64,000 nucleotides of DNA from RGIG8124 sp045130665. GTDB lineage: Bacteria; Bacillota; Clostridia; Christensenellales; CAG-917. Both the position numbers and the translations under genes were made by a program. Below, piece by piece: positions 62,637 through 64,000 of this stretch; within the stretch, counting starts at the first letter, position 1; every line of letters begins with the position of its first letter. The notes beneath the pieces were generated by a model. The model saw nothing but the letters and a program-made list of their open reading frames with translations. It searched no databases and was not told the origin of the DNA. The stretch lies in assembly GCA_045130665.1 (NCBI GenBank), contig JBGUQC010000004.1, positions 496,001 through 560,000 on the forward strand, read 5' to 3'.

Positions 62637-62674
62637 ATTGCATAATTGTTTCAAATATGATATTATTGTTTCAA
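62637..62674. promoter_or_regulatory. Direct-repeat activator site between rhaB and the AraC-type gene
   Basis: Two copies of ATTGTTTCAA (62645-62654, 62665-62674), period 20 bp, the same arrangement and orientation as at 59187-59225. It lies 35-70 nt upstream of rhaB and 14 nt before the regulator start, so one site could activate rhaB and control the regulator itself. Confidence 0.75.
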
Positions 62675-62687
62675 CAAAGAGGGCAAA

Positions 62688-63899
62688 ATGGATAAAAACA
62701 TCGATTTAGAATATTTATGTAGTAACCTAGGAAATCTTTCTGCAATGCCTGTAAGGCTTTATCAAAGAAACGAGCAACTCTTTTATTATTCAATTATTTC
62801 ATTGCCTGTGGACCCTGTTGTTCCTTATCTAGACAAAGTATTTTCTGTTGAAAACCATGTTGGATATTTCCTTGCCCCTCATGATTATATATATGGTGTA
62901 TGCAATTTTGAGGACAAACATTTGATTGTTGGTCCTACAAGACAAGTTCCTATTACCAAGCAAGAATTAAAAGAGGTTGCTTTTGAATCAAATGTACAAA
63001 TTGCTGATATAGATGATTTTATCAATGGAATGAAAAACATCCTATCTATGCCCTTAACCAGTCTTCTTCAAATGTTAACGCAAATGAATCATGTTCTTAA
63101 TAATGGAGAAAAACTATCTTTGACAGATCTTGCAATATATGATTATGAACAAGAGAAAATGGTAGAGCATTTAGCACGTGAAGATGTTGTTAGAACAATA
63201 GAAAATAATGATGAAATAGAACAATACTATGGACACAACACCATGGATGTTGAAAATTTCATTCTAACTGCTGTACGAAAAGGGAATGTCCCCGAATTAA
63301 AAAAATATTTCGACAATATACCTGCTGTTCGCATAGGAATAATGGCGAACAACGACCTACGTCAAGAAAAGAATCTTCTTATAGTTACAGCAACCCTAGT
63401 TTCTCGCGAATCAATTCGTGGAGGAATGGATGCAGACGAGGCATTGGCCTTATCGGATAGTTACATTAAAAAATGCGAAATGCTTAATAGTACAGTTGCT
63501 GTTACAAATCTAACTTATAGAATGATTATAGACTATGCAGAAAGAATGGAGCATCTCAACTTGGGAGACAAACAATCCAAACTCGCTGTTGATGTCATTA
63601 ACTATATACGACACCATTTATCAGAGCCAATCAAAGTTGAAGAACTTGCACATTTCTTATGTTGCGGAAGAAGTCGTCTATCTACAGACTTTAAAAAAGA
63701 AACCGGGGAAACCCTTTCTGAATTTATTCTTAAACAAAAGATAGAAGAGGCAAAACACCTTTTGCGATACACCAATAAACCTGCAGTAAACATAGCGTTC
63801 TTCCTTGGTTTTTCTTCACAGAGTCATTTCTCGCGAACTTTTAAAAAGTATGTTCAAATGACTCCTTTTGAATATCGTGCCTCAAGAAATAATATCTAA
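62688..63899 (+). CDS. AraC-family regulator of the rhamnose locus
   Basis: A 403-residue activator. The last 100 residues form the double helix-turn-helix (VDVINYIRHHLSEPIKVEELA ... in part; AVNIAFFLGFSSQSHFSRTFKKYVQMTPFEYR). The first 300 residues are not a RhaS-type cupin; they resemble the long sensor halves of many Clostridia AraC proteins, with a helical middle (AVRKGNVPELKKYFDNIP). It is divergent from rhaBAD and separated by the direct-repeat site it probably binds. Rhamnose or rhamnulose sensing is inferred from position. AAGAGGG precedes the ATG; no plus-strand terminator with a U tract is seen after it. Confidence 0.88.
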   Translation: MDKNIDLEYLCSNLGNLSAMPVRLYQRNEQLFYYSIISLPVDPVVPYLDKVFSVENHVGYFLAPHDYIYGVCNFEDKHLIVGPTRQVPITKQELKEVAFESNVQIADIDDFINGMKNILSMPLTSLLQMLTQMNHVLNNGEKLSLTDLAIYDYEQEKMVEHLAREDVVRTIENNDEIEQYYGHNTMDVENFILTAVRKGNVPELKKYFDNIPAVRIGIMANNDLRQEKNLLIVTATLVSRESIRGGMDADEALALSDSYIKKCEMLNSTVAVTNLTYRMIIDYAERMEHLNLGDKQSKLAVDVINYIRHHLSEPIKVEELAHFLCCGRSRLSTDFKKETGETLSEFILKQKIEEAKHLLRYTNKPAVNIAFFLGFSSQSHFSRTFKKYVQMTPFEYRASRNNI

Positions 63900-63923
63900 T
63901 ACGTGTTTAAATTTAATTTCTGG

Positions 63924-63974
63924 AATAAAATAAAAAACCGTCCAATTCAAACTTTTTGAGTTCGGATTAGACGG
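63924..63974 (-). terminator. Terminator of the tRNA transcript at the window end
   Basis: A long hairpin with arms starting CCGTC (63938) and ending GACGG (63974), about 16 pairs including wobbles, followed on the minus strand by TTTTTTATTTTATT. It directly follows the partial tRNA gene. Confidence 0.75.
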
Positions 63975-63978
63975 ACTA

Positions 63979-64000
63979 TGGTGGAGACAGCGAGGGTCGA
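63979..64000 (-). tRNA. Partial tRNA gene (3' end only, identity unknown)
   Basis: The minus strand ends with a T-loop remnant TCGACC, T-stem strand CTCGC, acceptor strand TGTCTCC, discriminator A and encoded CCA, in the spacing of a tRNA 3' end. The anticodon lies outside the window, so the amino acid cannot be given. A terminator follows at once. Confidence 0.6.

Overview
The window is AT-rich, densely packed bacterial DNA with strong AGGAGG-type ribosome binding sites, sigma-A-like promoters (TTGACA/TATAAT) and hairpin-plus-U terminators. Standard stop codons are used throughout. The gene content (TatD-linked radical SAM, DUF1858, ECF S component, SPFH/zinc-ribbon pair, many GPH-type sugar symporters, plant-glycan sugar catabolism) suggests a low-GC Clostridia-like anaerobe, probably from a gut. 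I cannot name a species. No phage, insertion sequence or CRISPR is visible.

Layout. (1) 1-9.8 kb, minus strand: one tight operon for hexuronate use: UxaC, GTG-started UxuA, an SDR-type mannonate/fructuronate oxidoreductase, Eda and KdgK. It continues into an oxidative module of two Gfo/Idh/MocA dehydrogenases with a TIM-barrel isomerase/epimerase between them, then a GPH symporter and the first 14 codons of a second TIM-barrel gene at the window edge. A palindrome overlaps the promoter. (2) 9.9-12.5 kb: glycerophosphodiesterase, small ferredoxin and ECF S component, divergent from a HAD phosphatase. (3) 12.7-17.5 kb: a stand-alone FtsK-like ATPase of unknown role, a SurA-like lipoprotein with an InlB-type insert, and a DUF308 membrane protein. 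(4) 17.6-20.7 kb: an RNA leader with a 22-codon ORF, mgtE with a duplicated N domain, and a CDF transporter. (5) 20.7-29.6 kb, minus: SPFH, zinc ribbon, DUF1858, XRE-cupin, metG, tatD, radical SAM, rsmA and a YjbR-like gene, preceded by a synthetase-only guaA. (6) 29.7-36.9 kb, minus: a six-gene sugar operon (RpiB-like, Fe-ADH, ROK, fucose-isomerase-like, DMT transporter, YihQ-like GH31). (7) 36.9-52.7 kb: MacB-like ABC exporter, tRNA-Ala, GPH symporter with metallophosphoesterase, cyclophilin, flavodoxin, MscS, a 1315-residue anchored surface protein, an FAD oxidoreductase and an MFS transporter. (8) 52.7-63.9 kb: a rhamnoside locus: GH78 rhamnosidase, two tandem GPH symporters, rhaD, rhaA, rhaB and a divergent AraC-type activator, with the same 20-bp-period direct repeat at both promoters. 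A partial tRNA with its terminator closes the window.

The window reads as a saccharolytic locus set. Uronides, rhamnosides and another glycoside would be imported by cation symporters, cleaved in the cytoplasm (no glycosidase here has a signal peptide) and sent to pyruvate and triose phosphate. The least-explained parts are the mgtE leader, the YihQ-like cluster whose GH31 lacks two sulfonate-binding residues, the oxidative module in the uronate operon, and the FtsK-like ATPase.
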